Source of the DNA: Capsicum annuum
Taxonomy: Eukaryota; Streptophyta; Magnoliopsida; Solanales; Solanaceae
Length of the DNA stretch: 64,000 nt
Assembly: GCF_002878395.1 (NCBI RefSeq)
Contig: NC_061116.1
Location: 124,890,594 to 124,954,593 of the forward strand
Direction of reading: 5' to 3'
A program made the translations under genes and the position numbers. The notes under the pieces are model-generated. The model saw nothing but the letters and a program-made list of their open reading frames with translations, made no database searches and was not told the origin of the DNA. This document shows, in pieces, positions 1 to 11,903 of the stretch (position 1 is its first letter; every line of letters begins with the position of its first letter).

Positions 1-522
1 AAGAAATTGTATTTTGGAGTAAATAAGGGTTAATTCCATGTTTAGGAGTATATATATGGTGTCAAAATGACCAAATTAACCCTCAGGACACAGAGGTGAA
101 ATACAGGAAATTGGCCTAGGGCGATCCCCAGGGCGGTGCCTTGCCTAGTCCACCCGAGTACCCAAGGCAGTGCCTTGCTATAGTGGTGCTAATGCCAAAG
201 TGATGCCCCTCCTGGAGTGATGTTCTATCCTGGGCGACGCGGGCAGATCACCCTGAGATACTGGTTTGGAAATCCAAACATGCCCTTACACTATCCAAAA
301 AATTTTGAAACTTATCCGAGATGTACTACGACCTTACCCCATCACAATGCAACTTAAAAATAAAAAAATGAAGGTCGATTAGGTTATCTAATAAATCCTC
401 AATATTTGGATGTTTGGAATAAGACTAACTCTTATACACTTGGCTAAAATTTGCTAAGTGTTGGAGCTTTTGAAGAGCCTAAAGAGCTGAAATTTTGACA
501 CGTGAAATTGCGGGATCTTACA
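1..522 (-). repeat. 3' LTR of LARD-1, partial
   Basis: It matches 5680-6196 in order, including the GTTAATTCC...GTTTAGGAG stretch, the GC-rich run of CAGGGCGGTGCC-type motifs and the shared end GATCTTACA. On the minus strand it starts TGTAAGATCC at 522, next to the polypurine tract. The rest of this LTR lies left of the window. Confidence 0.8.
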
Positions 523-538
523 ATATCTCCCCGTTGGG
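523..538 (-). promoter_or_regulatory. Polypurine tract of LARD-1
   Basis: The minus strand reads CCCAACGGGGAGATATT directly before the LTR start TGTAAG. This is the usual plus-strand priming site of Ty3-gypsy elements and fixes the orientation. Confidence 0.7.
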
Positions 539-3351
539 AATATTCATTCTCAAATGAGACTGACTGAGAAGGAAAAAAGATCAATTGGAGTACATATAAG
601 ACATACGTTACTAGATATGACTACATTACTAAAAAGCTGAACGCGTCTCATACTAAACATGCATATCTAATGCGTGGCTAATAAGCTAAACTCATGCATA
701 TCTAATGTACGGATAACTTATTGGTTAATTCATGACTGAGCATTCTGACGAACTTAATTTCTTGTAATGAGAATGCATGTCTGATTTATTGACACATAGC
801 TGAGCTAACACTTGAATATATATCTGAACTGATGCATGAACATATAAGAAATATGCAATCATAATGGGTACCAAGTTTTTAAAGGTAATTTGATCGTGGA
901 ACTAAGTAGTTTAAGGAAAATTGTTACCTTAGCTAAAAAATATTAATGAACAGAGATTATTTACTGAACATGCATGAGTGGGAACGTGAGAGCATAACTG
1001 AGTCTGAAACGTGATGAACGAACTGAATACTGTGAATTAAATATAGTGACTGAGTTTTTAATATGGGACATGGACTGAGTATAGTAAAGTTAACTAAGAC
1101 ATTGAATACATGGATTATCACTAAAATTAGAACTTGAGGGTCCACCTATGAGTACCCACTACTCCAAGATGGATTCATTACTTGAAGAAAGAATGAAATG
1201 TTTACGTCATGAAGGTTTGGGGGTTATAGTGTATCTCCCCTTGGGACTCTATATCTCTCGAAGAATAGTGACTTGGCTGAGCCACTACAGAAAGCTGAGG
1301 CAATGCAAAAGGCACCTACGAACTGAATCGTGACTAAATATTTAGGATATGAAATTGAGGCATGCTACATGAACTGGGCTGAGCTTGCATATACTAGGAT
1401 GCTCTATCTTTGGAATAGTTACATCCTTTTGATTTGTGCTAGTATGGCTATATGGAAAGATGGGAGAACAACCCATACAAATTCAATTGCTCGACTACTA
1501 AACTAAATTCCAAGTTTGACTGAATAACTTATGCTGATAATTAAATACTGGGCATGTAAGACTGAACTGAACTTAGTATGAATAAGTGAACTGAGACTAT
1601 AGAACATTGTACATAGGAGGTAAGGACTAACTGAGTATCATGAGGTGAGTGAGCATGGATTCATGCATACTGTATTACATGAGAATGAAGTTCCAAGATT
1701 ATAAAATGATTCTAAAAGATTTGGTAAACTAAGGTACTGATAACTAAAAGAGAAACTGGTAGTTGTACACTATGGCAAAGCAAATATGGAACTAACTGAG
1801 TTTAGGATCTGATTACGGAACTGGGACTAAATATTAATTACTGAGTACTAGATATTAAAATGCAACTGAGATGGCAATAGAGTTTTGATATCCATGAATT
1901 GGTATTGACATAGGACAAGAATAAGAATGTACACTCACCCTCTATACTTTTCCCACCCTGGAATACAACCTTTTACTTTCCATTTAATTGCACACTAACA
2001 TGGTATTCAAGCCTATCATCATAACTACACCCTCATGTAAAACAAGAAACAATAATTTTCTCTTATCATGAAATATTTACAGTCTTATCTAAGAAACTAC
2101 TCGTCACTATATTGTCTCACTAGAGAGCTCACTGAAAGGTTAAATTAGGAGGACCTAAAGCATAAATGGATATAACTAAATTTTATTCTTGACCAAAATT
2201 TGAGGAATAGAGCATTAACAGTACGAATTTACCAAAAAGATATGAACTGAGAATATACATGACATAGTCTGGATTTATCTGATCAGTATGACCGTAACAT
2301 GAGTCATGGAAACTGAGTATACTGTAGAGGATGATATGTGTACATGATTCATGAGTTGCATGACCTAATTTTTAGAGTTTCTGTGTTCATGAGACATGAT
2401 TCATAATACTGAGGGAGTTGGAACTAAACTCCTTATGTTGGGAACTGAAATCATGCATGATTTATAGAAAAATACATGATTATGATTCGTGACCATAGAA
2501 ATTACATGCAATGCCTTAGTGGATTACATGATAACAAAAGTACAAACTCTGTACTAAAATGAGGATGGGTCGGGAATAATCTTCCCTTACTGTTATTCTA
2601 TATGTACTGGCACTACTACTAGAATCTAAGAGCCTGACTTGGTCACTTGATCTATCCTCACATACTTACTTTCTGTTAGACACATTCTTGCCTCAATAAA
2701 CACGTAATCTGCTTCTATTTCATCTTAGACTACTACTGATATCACATCTCTTATATCACATCCATACCTTTATATTTAATTTCAAGTCAATAAACATAAG
2801 TTCTTTCCAAAACTGTTCAAGACTACTGAGTTACTTTGGTAAGACTATATCCCATGAAACATAATCCATTCAATCTAAATAATGTGATCCCAACTCTATT
2901 ACTACTAAACTCCCGGGTTCATCCCTCTAATTCTAGGTCATATGCTATCATATGAGAAGGGATTTGATAGCATATCTATGTTTGAGTTTGATAATGAGGT
3001 CTCATAATCATGAATGAAATCTGTATAACTTTAGAACATAATGGAACTGATGGGATACTTTTGAGTTTTTGGCCAATCCCATAACTCACTGCAGGGATGG
3101 TTTGAGAATAACCTATCTTTAGGACTTGAGCTTCACCGTTTCTATTACCTTAAAAGTAAGGTGGAGTTGACATGAGTGAAGCATGATGAGAATCTACATG
3201 GGTTTTCTCACGATATGAGACATGAAAGAAGAGAAATTATTCCTAAAACATCCCATAGCCTTCTTCACATAAGTGTGCTGCACAATACACCCATGCATAA
3301 GACTCTACTAGATGCGGCTTTTCAAACTTTCTAGGATACTATTGAACCTTA

Positions 3352-3364
3352 GGCTCTGATACCA
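3352..3364 (-). promoter_or_regulatory. Primer-binding site, initiator tRNA-Met
   Basis: The plus strand reads GGCTCTGATACCA, identical to the 3' end of plant initiator tRNA-Met. The minus strand is therefore TGGTATCAGAGCC, four bases after the LTR end. This is a perfect 13-nt site, while the other elements here carry mutated versions. Confidence 0.9.
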
Positions 3365-3368
3365 AGTT

Positions 3369-6196
3369 TGTAACACCCTGATTTTTCTAAACCAAAATGC
3401 TACATGGTGCCTATGACCCTAAAGAACCACAAGCTAACCCATGACTAATATATTTACCTTAGCACTGAATAACCATACTGTAAAATATATAGAAATATAA
3501 TATTGTTAGGCCATAAGGTTCAAAAACAAAACACAATAGATAAATCTGATAAAGGCGGTATAACAATACCAAAACTAAAAATGTCTAATCATGCTATAGT
3601 ATGAAAGCCTCTAAACTGTCTGAATAAGGAGTTGATGGGACATGTCCCCAACTAACTTCAACTACTAAAAAATAAAATAAAATAATAAAATAATGAAATA
3701 ATCATGTCCTCGAATGATGAGGACTCACCACTGAATCTAACTACTAAAAGATGAAGTGCTACTGATGATTTGGATCTGGGACTCATGCTTATGAACCTAT
3801 GCCGTAAAGTAAAATACCATAGCACGAATGTGTTAGTACGTTGGAATGTATTGAGTATTCAAGTAAGATAGGCTAAATGCATGGGGTTCATATGCATGAA
3901 TAAAACTTCTAACTGACTAACATGAACTTGAAAATGCATACATGTACACATAACTATAACTGAGTTTGTGATAAATACCGACTACTGAGTATTAGATTCT
4001 GAGGACTAATTTACTTACATCTAATTTACTGATACTGATTATTGGGATCAAACCTAACTAATGGTTGATTATTGAATCTACTAATATTGTTACTATTGGA
4101 CAAAAATCTGAGATCATTCCTATCTATCGGGTGATCTTTGAATCTACTAAGTAACTGATAAGGACTGACTGTACTTGAGATTAGACCTGTCTAACAGGTG
4201 ATCTCTATAGATACTAATAATGATAAAGATTAAATATAACTTAGACCAGTCCTGTCTAATGGGTGATACTCTATATCTATGTAACTATCTAAGTTCTTTG
4301 TTGAGCTGAGTGACTGTATTTGATAGTCCTGAATTTGAAGAACTATCGGAGTTCTATTACTAAAACTGAGAATGAGACTGTAACTGTGGGAGAATTTATC
4401 AAACTGATATGCCCCAAATCTAAACTAGTGGGGTCCAATCTATAAACCCAGCTGGAAGGGTGTCAGTATCATGCAACAGGTAAAGAAAACTGCTATGGAG
4501 TTAGTCCTATCTAACGGGTGACCTTTGGGAACAGTCCTATCTAGCGGGTGACCCCTAAGTATGTCGGTCCTATCTAGTGGGTAACATCTCCTACCTATGC
4601 TGGTTACATAGTTCAGGAACTTAGGGATTACTTCTAGGGATCCCAGTCCTATCTAACGGGTGAGCCCCCATCCCTAGGTTCGCTCGATGCTAAATCCTTC
4701 TCCGAACTAAATAGACACTGAACATGATTAACTGAACTGGACTAGACTAAGTTACTGAGTTTTGTTTGATGATGGAATATTTCTAAATATGTTGACTGAC
4801 TAAGTTCATGGATTAAAGTTAATGGACAAAATACTAATGAGATTACTGAATTAAAGAGATTACTGAGTACTGAGTAGGACTAGTCTGATACTCAATTTAC
4901 ATGAGTTTTCCTGAGTCATGAAACTCATTGAAGTGTACTGATCACAGATTGACTGAGAAAATCATATAAACATGATATGGCTCTAAGCACACAACTATAT
5001 TTTTCAGGTACAAATACCCCCAGGACTGGAAGGAAGGAACTTACAAGACATGAAAATTCTTGAATACATAATCAAGATCAATAATTCATAATACACTAAC
5101 TTGGGGATTTCATACAGCACATGGTTATCATAGTCTTTTTTCATGGATAAGAATGCGAACATTCATAACATAATTCTATACTTTAACAGCATGAGCATTC
5201 TATAAATATAGGCAAGACACAACATTAACATGGGGACAATTTAAGCATAAAAGAGTGGTATGCATTTATCATGTAGGTCATAATTTAGCTACTATGCATA
5301 GTTTTAAGTCTCTTAAGCCTTTTTTCAAACACCTTGCATACACCAATTAGGGTATACGTATGATCATCAACTTAACAATCTTTAACCATCAAATTCATGG
5401 ATTTCAACTCTTATAATAGCGTAGTTTCATAGAAACACATAAAAGTCCAACTTTGGAATCATTCAACATTAACAACATGGTTATAAACAACCCACAACAT
5501 AAACATCATAGTTATATTGATAAAATAGGATTCTTGAGATTCATGGATGAAAGGAATCCATGAATGAACACATTGCATACCTTAGTTTGTAAAAATACAA
5601 AGATTGATGAAGAGAATTCTTGAACTTGAATTTTCTATGAAGAACAATAGCTTTTTCTTAAGATGATTTTGTGAGAAGAGAGTATATTTTGGTGTAAACG
5701 AGGGTTAATTCCCTGTTTAGGAGTATATATATGGTGGTAAAATGACCAAATTAATCCTCAGTACATGGACGTGGAATGTAGGAAATTGGTCTAAGGCGAT
5801 CCCCGGGGCGGCGCCTTTCCTAGTCCACAGGGGTAGCCAGGGCAGCGCATTACTATAGCAGTGCTAAAGAAAGGGCGACTCCCTGCCTGGAGCCGTGCTC
5901 TAGAATGGACAATGTGAGCAGATCGTCCTGATCTACTGGTTTGGAAATCCAAGCATTCCCTTATGCTATCAAAAAATTCTGAAACTTACCCGAGATGTAC
6001 TACGACCTTGCCCCATCACAATACAACTTGAAAATTAAAAAATAAAGGTTAGGAAGGTTATCAATTATATCCCTGAAGTTTGGAGGTTTGAAATAAGACT
6101 AAGTCTTATACACTTAGCTAAAATTTTCTAAGTGTTGGAGCTTTTGAAGAGCCTAAAGTGCTGAAATTTTGACATATGAATTTGCAGGATCTTACA
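3369..6196 (-). repeat. 5' LTR of LARD-1 (2828 bp)
   Basis: Bounded by TGTAACACCC at 3369 and GATCTTACA at 6196 on the plus strand, that is TGTAAG...TTACA on the minus strand. It holds a cluster of short direct repeats at 4120-4680: units with 'CCTRTCTAAYGGGTGA' recur about six times on the plus strand. It abuts the primer site on the left and the RT of Tekay-A on the right. Confidence 0.8.
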
Positions 6197-6740
6197 ATGA
6201 TAATCCTCTCTACGGTAATATACAAGAATATCATCGATAAAGAATATAACAAACGTTTCCTAATACTATTTGATGACTTGGTTCATCAACTCCTTGAAGG
6301 CTGTTGGGGCATTTGTTTGTTATCTAGAAGGACATGACTAGAAACTTAAAAATATAATAATGGGTTCTGAAAACTATCTTTGAACTATCATATTTCCTTA
6401 CTCTAAGCTATTTATAGCCGTATCTAGGGTCTATCTTTGAGAAATAACTTGCACTTTATAGATGGTTGAATAATTCAGAAATCCTATGAAGTAGATATTT
6501 GTTTTTGACTTTGACTTTATTCAGCTGGCGATAGTCAATTCACATCTGCAAAGAACAAACTTTCTTTCGCATGAATAGGATGGGAGCACCCTATGGAGAG
6601 ACACTGGGCCTTATGTAACCTTTATCTAGGAGGTCTTTAAGGTTCTATTTTAACTCTTTAATCTCTACTAGATCCATACAATATAAAGGAATAGAGATAG
6701 GTTAAGTATCTGGAAAACATCAATACCGAATTTTATTTCC
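6197..6740 (-). pseudogene. Tekay-A reverse transcriptase, 5' part, interrupted
   Basis: The minus strand encodes RT landmarks in order: YIRPSVSP then a stop where the family has Trp, GAPILF, IDYRQLNKV (about 6480-6620), and after a further stretch NAPTAFKELMNQV and the catalytic box FIDDILVYY (about 6210-6290). Both Asp of the DD pair are kept. The frame is closed by several TAG/TAA codons. The gene is cut straight after the DD box by the LARD-1 LTR, so thumb, RNase H and integrase are missing here. Role in the family: RNA-templated DNA synthesis in the particle. Confidence 0.75.
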
Positions 6741-6959
6741 CTATCGGGAGGTACCCCTAGCAACTATTCAGGAAAAATATCAGGAAACTTATTGACTACA
6801 AGGACTGACTGAACTGTTGAAGCCTTAGACAGTGTCTTTGACTCATACTAAATAATAGATGCACTCTTTTGAGATCAACTTTCTAGTTTTAATATAGGAT
6901 ATGAAATGACTCTTTGGAGACACTAAATTACCTTCCCACTCAAAGACTCGCTCATCTGG

Positions 6960-7290
6960 AAACTAAAACTTCACCACTCGGGTGTGATACTATATGGATT
7001 CATAGCAGGAATGGAACCAATACATACCAAGAATACAATTAAAGTCAACCATTTCTAATTCTATTAAGTCTGCTAACATGATTTTTTAAAGAACAGTAAC
7101 AGGACAATTTTTATAAACTCATTTAATAGTAACTGATTCACCCACTTGGTAGACACTAAGAAGGTCTTAGGGATCTTTTCGCGACCTATCTTGAAATTTC
7201 CTGCAACTAGTAGGGTCAAATAAGAGAAATTTGACCCTGGGTACAACAACACATAAACATCAAGATGAATTACATAAATATTACCAGTAA
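6960..7290 (-). pseudogene. Tekay-A aspartic protease, decayed
   Basis: The minus strand carries DVYVLLYPGSNFSYLT near 7220-7260. In the family the active site is LLDPGAT/S, so the catalytic Asp is replaced by Tyr. About 210 bases further on is ILGMYWFHSCYESI followed by a stop and YHTRVVKF, matching the family's LGMDWLxxCYAxIDYxTRxVxF. The lost Asp and the stops make it inactive. Confidence 0.7.
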
Positions 7291-7439
7291 CAACATCTAG
7301 TGAATCCTCCTTCGCCTGACAGGATGGTAAAGCATAAAACTAATTCTAGCACTGACCACCACCAGTATTGGATGATGTGCCCTGAGAAGGGACTGGGCAA
7401 CCTAGAGGAGCTGGTGCTCTAGTAACCTGAGTCTGGGAA

Positions 7440-8499
7440 AACATCCATGTTTCCCTGCTTAGCCAGCAGACACTCTTAAATTCCATGACCTAACTTACCA
7501 CAACCATAACAACCTTTCTTTCCTAACAAACACTCACCAAGATGATTCTTACAACACTTACACATAGAGGATAACTGGGCTTTCCACTCGCACTATTCTG
7601 AGATACGCACATAGAAGTCTTACCCTACTTCTCCCATATAGCTTTGGGAGTGGGAGAACTAGCTAAAGATGGTGCTGGAAAAGATGAATATTTCTTAAAC
7701 TACGAATGATATCCCCCTCTAAACCTTGTCAGGCCATACTCAAACTGCCCAATTGTAGCCTTCTAATTTCCCCACTTTCTCTCTTTCAACCTTTTTACCT
7801 CAATCTATTGAGCATGAATCCTCAACCTAGAAAGATCCATGTCACCAATTATGAGTCAGCCCTATACTTCTTTAATACCAAACTATATACTCCAGTAACA
7901 AACTTACTCATACTCGCCCTACGGTCATCCATTGTATCAATAGCATACTTAGACAACTGGTTGAACATAAGGCGGTACTATGTCTCTATCATTGAGCCCT
8001 ACCTTAGATTCACAGACTCCTCCATCTTAGCTTCTCTCATTTCATGAGAAAAGATCCTGTCTAGAAACGTGAAACACCTTCCAACTCATAGAACTGCATT
8101 CTTACTTCTACCATTCTTCCACATAACAACACAATTATAGGCTACATCCTTTAATCTATAGGATGCCAACTCTATACTCTCCTCTTTGGAAACATGCATA
8201 ATCTGGGTGATTTTTTTCACCTCATATAAATAAAGATGAGGGTTCTCACCTACTTTTGACCTAAAGAACTCTGGAGGATTCACTCTCATAAAGTCTTAGA
8301 TTTTTGCTGCTGCTAAATTAACATTCTGCTAAAGTGAGACTGCCAACTGATGGTTTCCCTAAACATTGGCAGTCACAGTTTAGGCTAATGCCTAAAAGGC
8401 AGCTCAAAATTCAGCATGGGATGCATTCTCATTTAGAAGGTTCGCAGGCTGGAGAGGCTAGTTATTATTTTTGTGGGCATTAGCTTGACAAGGAGGCAT
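7440..8499 (-). pseudogene. Tekay-A gag with two zinc knuckles, decayed
   Basis: The start is the ATG at 8499-8497 (MPPCQANAHKNNN, then a stop), the usual MPPR-type start of these gag proteins. The gag core is open at 8289-8086 with PPEFFRSKVGENPHLYLYEV and KEESIELASYRLKDVAY. Near 7480-7570 are a decayed first knuckle (CKCCKNHLGEC) and a second one, CYGCGKLGHGI, a stop, EC (CX2CX4HX4C). Gag would form the particle and bind element RNA. At least four in-frame stops. Confidence 0.75.
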
Positions 8500-8709
8500 A
8501 TTCAAATATCACATAAGAGCATGAGTTAGAAGAAGAAAGAGACACTGTAAGCATGATAGATCATGAAAGAAATAGATGATTTCTTAAAAATGTCTCATAG
8601 CCTCTCGATCATAAATATGGCGCACTGCACATCCATGATCAAGAATCTATGTAACGCGGCTTGTCTGACTCCCTAGAATTCTTATAACCTTAGTATCTAA
8701 TACAATGTT

Positions 8710-11020
8710 TGTACTGCCCTAAAAATGGGTTTCAAGAAGTCACACAGCGCTCAAGACTATGAGTTGTCTTAAGCTATCCCTGTAAGCCTTCTACTAAATC
8801 TAAAGATTATAATAAAGAAATATAGACATATAAACAAAGTTAAAAATTATAGAATTCTATAAGGGATAAGCTGAAACTGTATAAATATAATATCTGAAAA
8901 TACTAAACATAAGAGTCTGATCAATCAATATTGAAAATTTGATTCATATATAGCAGTCTGAAAAACCTCTACTACTAATGCTAGAGAGTCAGTGTGACAA
9001 TCCCACTGCTAACTTGAACTATCTGAAAATACTAAATCATCTATACTAATAAGATGAAAAATTGAAGGACAAGGTCCCACCTTATGAGAACTCACCAACT
9101 GTTGGGATGCAGATAGAGATGCACCAAATCACTCACGCTACTTAAACTGAGCATATAAACCTACATTATTAGAGAATATAGAACATAGATATATATATTG
9201 ATCAGTACTTCTTAAATGTACTGAGTTTATGAGGGTGAATACACAAGTAAATCAATATTTCAATATTATTATAAATTTGTAATAAAATGCATTCTTAATG
9301 TATATGACTCACATAAGATGGAATACCAAGAAAAAAAACTGAAAATCATAATCATGCATTGAAATACATGTTACATAGATCTAGTGGGTCATAACATTTA
9401 GTTTCTAAAAGATGTGCTAGTATTCTATCTTTAAATTATGTGGTCTAAGTGTAGAAAGAGCTTACTTTTGCATCAGTAAACTAAAATCAAAAATCTCATA
9501 GCTAATGTCATATACAAAGCAATATTCGAATAAAACTGTAAGCCTTTACACTTAGTTTTTAAAAGTATTTTTGTTATTCTTTACTCTATTCTATAAGATA
9601 TAGGGGGTTCTTCTAACCGATATAAACTATGTGACCTATCATTGTGTCCAACGTCTAGTTCCTTTTTGGGAAAACCTCATATTGAGGAGAGATGTCATAG
9701 TTTTGCCAAGGAGTATAAACTAATTTAAGTGATCACATCTGTATCTGTCATCCATATAGAAATAGGAATAATCTGACAATCTAAACCTACATTGGCTCGC
9801 AGTTCTAGGCATGTAAACCCACCCAACTCGGTGCAAAATACTACTTCCTTTAATCGTTATGCTCATTCTGTAGGAAATCTACTTTAAAACTAGTATAAAT
9901 GGTTTATAATGAAAACCAACTATATATCTGTTTATTTAAACTTTAACTAAAATTGTAAAATGGATTCAATGTCTAAGCTGGGATCAAAAGATCAAATCTT
10001 TATTAAAAATCTGAAACTAGCTAGTCATGGGATGCTTAAAAAATAGTCATTCTAGAAATATCAACACTCGAAATAGAGCTTAATAACCCACACGTCAAAT
10101 TCTTGTCAAATCATCATCAATTTCATGTTTGATAATAGAATATTTATAATTAAATTCTAAATCCATAAATTACTGTAATGCACAATAAAATATGAAAGTG
10201 GTCATGCAATTCAAAATCTAAATTACTTAAAATATAATAATCTTCAAATAGAAATATTTGGGTATGAACATTAAACTGTATCCCTATTTGTTCTTTTGAA
10301 GAAAGATCTATGAAGTTCTACAATTTGGAATCCTTAATTTTGAGCTTTTTTAGAAATAGAATGGTGGAATTTGGATTTCTTGGGGTTTACGTTTTGAGGT
10401 TCTATGGTTTCTTGGAGAGTGATTTGATGAATAATGGGTATAATGGCTTAGAATAGGTTTAATATTGTGTTTTCATGAATTGGAGTCTTGGGAAAAGACT
10501 ATACTATCCTTTGAAAACCAACTTTGGAAAACTGGAAGCTGATTTTGGCACTCGACGCGATACGGTACCATACAGGATGAAGGACAAGTACCATTTTGAA
10601 CTACGGCGTGACACAGTGAAATTGCGTCAGTCTTATAAAAAAGGGAAGATCCCCATTTGGTCCGTCACCGCGATGCACTGAAATCACGTCGTTTTACTGT
10701 AAAGAGTGGAAACTGGAGCTTTACCATGATGCGGGCTAATCGTGATGCTCCACTAGAAATTAGGTAACTGCTAATTTATCCTTAGCCACGATGCAGTGTT
10801 TATCACTAGGGCCTACTACTTTAACAAAAATCTCCATAACTTCTCAATTGAGTATCAGATTAAGCCAAAATTGGTATCATTAGAAAGTTTATTCAATTAT
10901 CTACTCATTTGTGGGTCTAGATCTAGAAAACTCCACATCAATAAAGTGTTTTTTATTCTCAAATTTTACCCTTGAAATTCTAAAAGCTAAACTAAGCTAA
11001 GAAAAGTATGGAGTATTACA
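8710..11020 (-). repeat. 5' LTR of Tekay-A (2311 bp)
   Basis: Plus-strand ends are TGTACTGCCC (8710) and GAGTATTACA (11020). Just left, TCTAATACAATGTTT is a decayed form of the initiator-Met site. The block next to 8710 (CACACAGCGCTCAAGACTATGAG) is the conserved LTR tail seen in all Tekay-type LTRs here. No partner LTR is in the window. A chance ORF at 10475-10681 looks like LTR sequence, not a gene. Confidence 0.75.
9161..9224 (-). other. LTR three-hairpin block, middle hairpin decayed (Tekay-A)
   Basis: On the minus strand, stem TCAGTAC/GTACTGA (9224-9202) is perfect. The next 20 nt (9201-9182) no longer pair well. Stem CTATATT/AATGTAG (9181-9161) is intact with one G-U pair. The total length is 64 nt, as in the other LTRs. 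Confidence 0.6.
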
Positions 11021-11092
11021 ACATGACTCTACTGAAGCAGCTTTTTAGACTCCCTATGACACTATAACACCTTATTCACTGATACCATGTTT
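11021..11092 (-). repeat. Leader and primer site of element 3
   Basis: Similar to 24250-24334 in element 5 (ATGACTCTACT...). CACTGATACCA at 11078-11088 is a mutated initiator-Met site adjoining LTR-A. It shows that an element lay to the left of LTR-A before Tekay-A entered at 11020/11021. Confidence 0.6.
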
Positions 11093-11903
11093 TGTCATGA
11101 CCTGAGGCTACCCCCTAATCATGATAATTGTGCTTGCGGTCATAAGTAACCACAAGCTTTCAATTGAGATGGTACCTGCTGTTTGAATTGATAATAAAAA
11201 ACATAAGCGGATGAACAACTAATAATACCATAAGGTTTTAAATACTAAAACATAACTAATCATAAAACTGAATGTCTAAAGATATACTAAAAAGACTAAT
11301 AAGCAATTGATAAACTAACTAACTATTTGAATGTCTGAAAAACCTTTAGAAAACTGTCTATGGAGTTAATGAGACAAATTGCCAACTAACTCCGACTTAA
11401 TAGAAATACTAAACTACTAAAATAAACTGAAATGAAAATAATACTGCCATCGATAGATGAGGACTCACCATGACTACTATTGTTGATATGCTAAACTGTC
11501 TAAGTGTAGTCAGGAAATTATGCTACAAAACCTATGATATTTGAAATCAAAGCTCAAAGAAAAGTATATGGTCAGTACTTTGATTTTATTGGTATATGAG
11601 ATAAGGTTAGGCTGTAGTGCAGGGGTTAACTATGTATAAAATAATTACTGACTAAATAGCATAAGAAAACAAGATATGCATTCATGAAAACTGAAATATT
11701 GAGAATAAAAGACCAAGCATATAACATTTTGTAAATAATCTGCAAACTAAATTACAAAAATATGATAGTTAAATAAATGATAATCTGTATTCTTTGGTTG
11801 GACAACCTAAATTGAATTCAATATTAAATACTAAACTAAAATTATAGGAGTTATCATCTAATCGGCATTACCTAAAATGAGCTAATAGGGTACCAACCAA
11901 TAT
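11093..11903 (-). repeat. LTR-A, left part (element 3 family)
   Basis: Aligns with 24335-25170 of LTR-B: TGACC...TACCCCCTA, then ACCTGCTGT, TGAATGTCTAAAGA and GACTCACCA blocks in order. It stops at 11903, where Tekay-B is inserted, and resumes at 21822 with GTACCCTAGTTAAAAGGG, which in LTR-B follows directly (near 25180). Confidence 0.75.

Larger units (their letters stand above)
523..3368 (-). other. LARD-1 internal region, no coding capacity seen
   Basis: About 2.8 kb with stops in all frames and only ~60-codon chance ORFs. Two parts can be placed. Positions ~2629-3000 are similar to 22679-23110 in element 5 (shared starts such as GAGCCTGACTTGG, and the run around TACTACTAAACT). Positions 3230-3350 are the leader, similar to the leaders at 24230-24330 and 55430-55540. 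I see nothing recognisable in 560-2600. Confidence 0.6.
1..6196 (-). mobile_element. LARD-1, non-coding LTR retrotransposon (left end off-window)
   Basis: Two direct copies of one long sequence bracket a 2.85 kb internal region. On the minus strand the right copy is the 5' LTR and the left copy the 3' LTR, because the initiator-Met primer site adjoins the inner end of the right copy and a polypurine tract adjoins the inner end of the left copy. The internal region has no recognisable gag, protease, RT or integrase, so this is a large retrotransposon derivative (LARD) that would depend on proteins from relatives such as the Tekay elements in this window. It interrupts the reverse transcriptase of the next element at 6196/6197. 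The target duplication cannot be tested because the left end lies outside the window. Confidence 0.8.
6197..11020 (-). mobile_element. Tekay-A, Ty3-gypsy element interrupted by LARD-1
   Basis: Reading the minus strand from 11020: 5' LTR, decayed primer site, gag with zinc knuckles, protease, then the start of RT, cut at 6197 by the LARD-1 LTR. The remaining pol and the 3' LTR must lie left of the window. Order and sequence fit the Tekay (Del) chromovirus lineage. All frames carry stops. The right end at 11020/11021 lies in the leader of another element of the same broad group. Confidence 0.75.

Noticed and set aside
3352..3364. A tRNA-Met gene end
   Set aside because: Only the 13-nt 3' end is present and it adjoins an LTR. 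It is a primer-binding site.
7706..8047. 113-codon plus-strand ORF
   Set aside because: It lies antisense to the Tekay-A gag.
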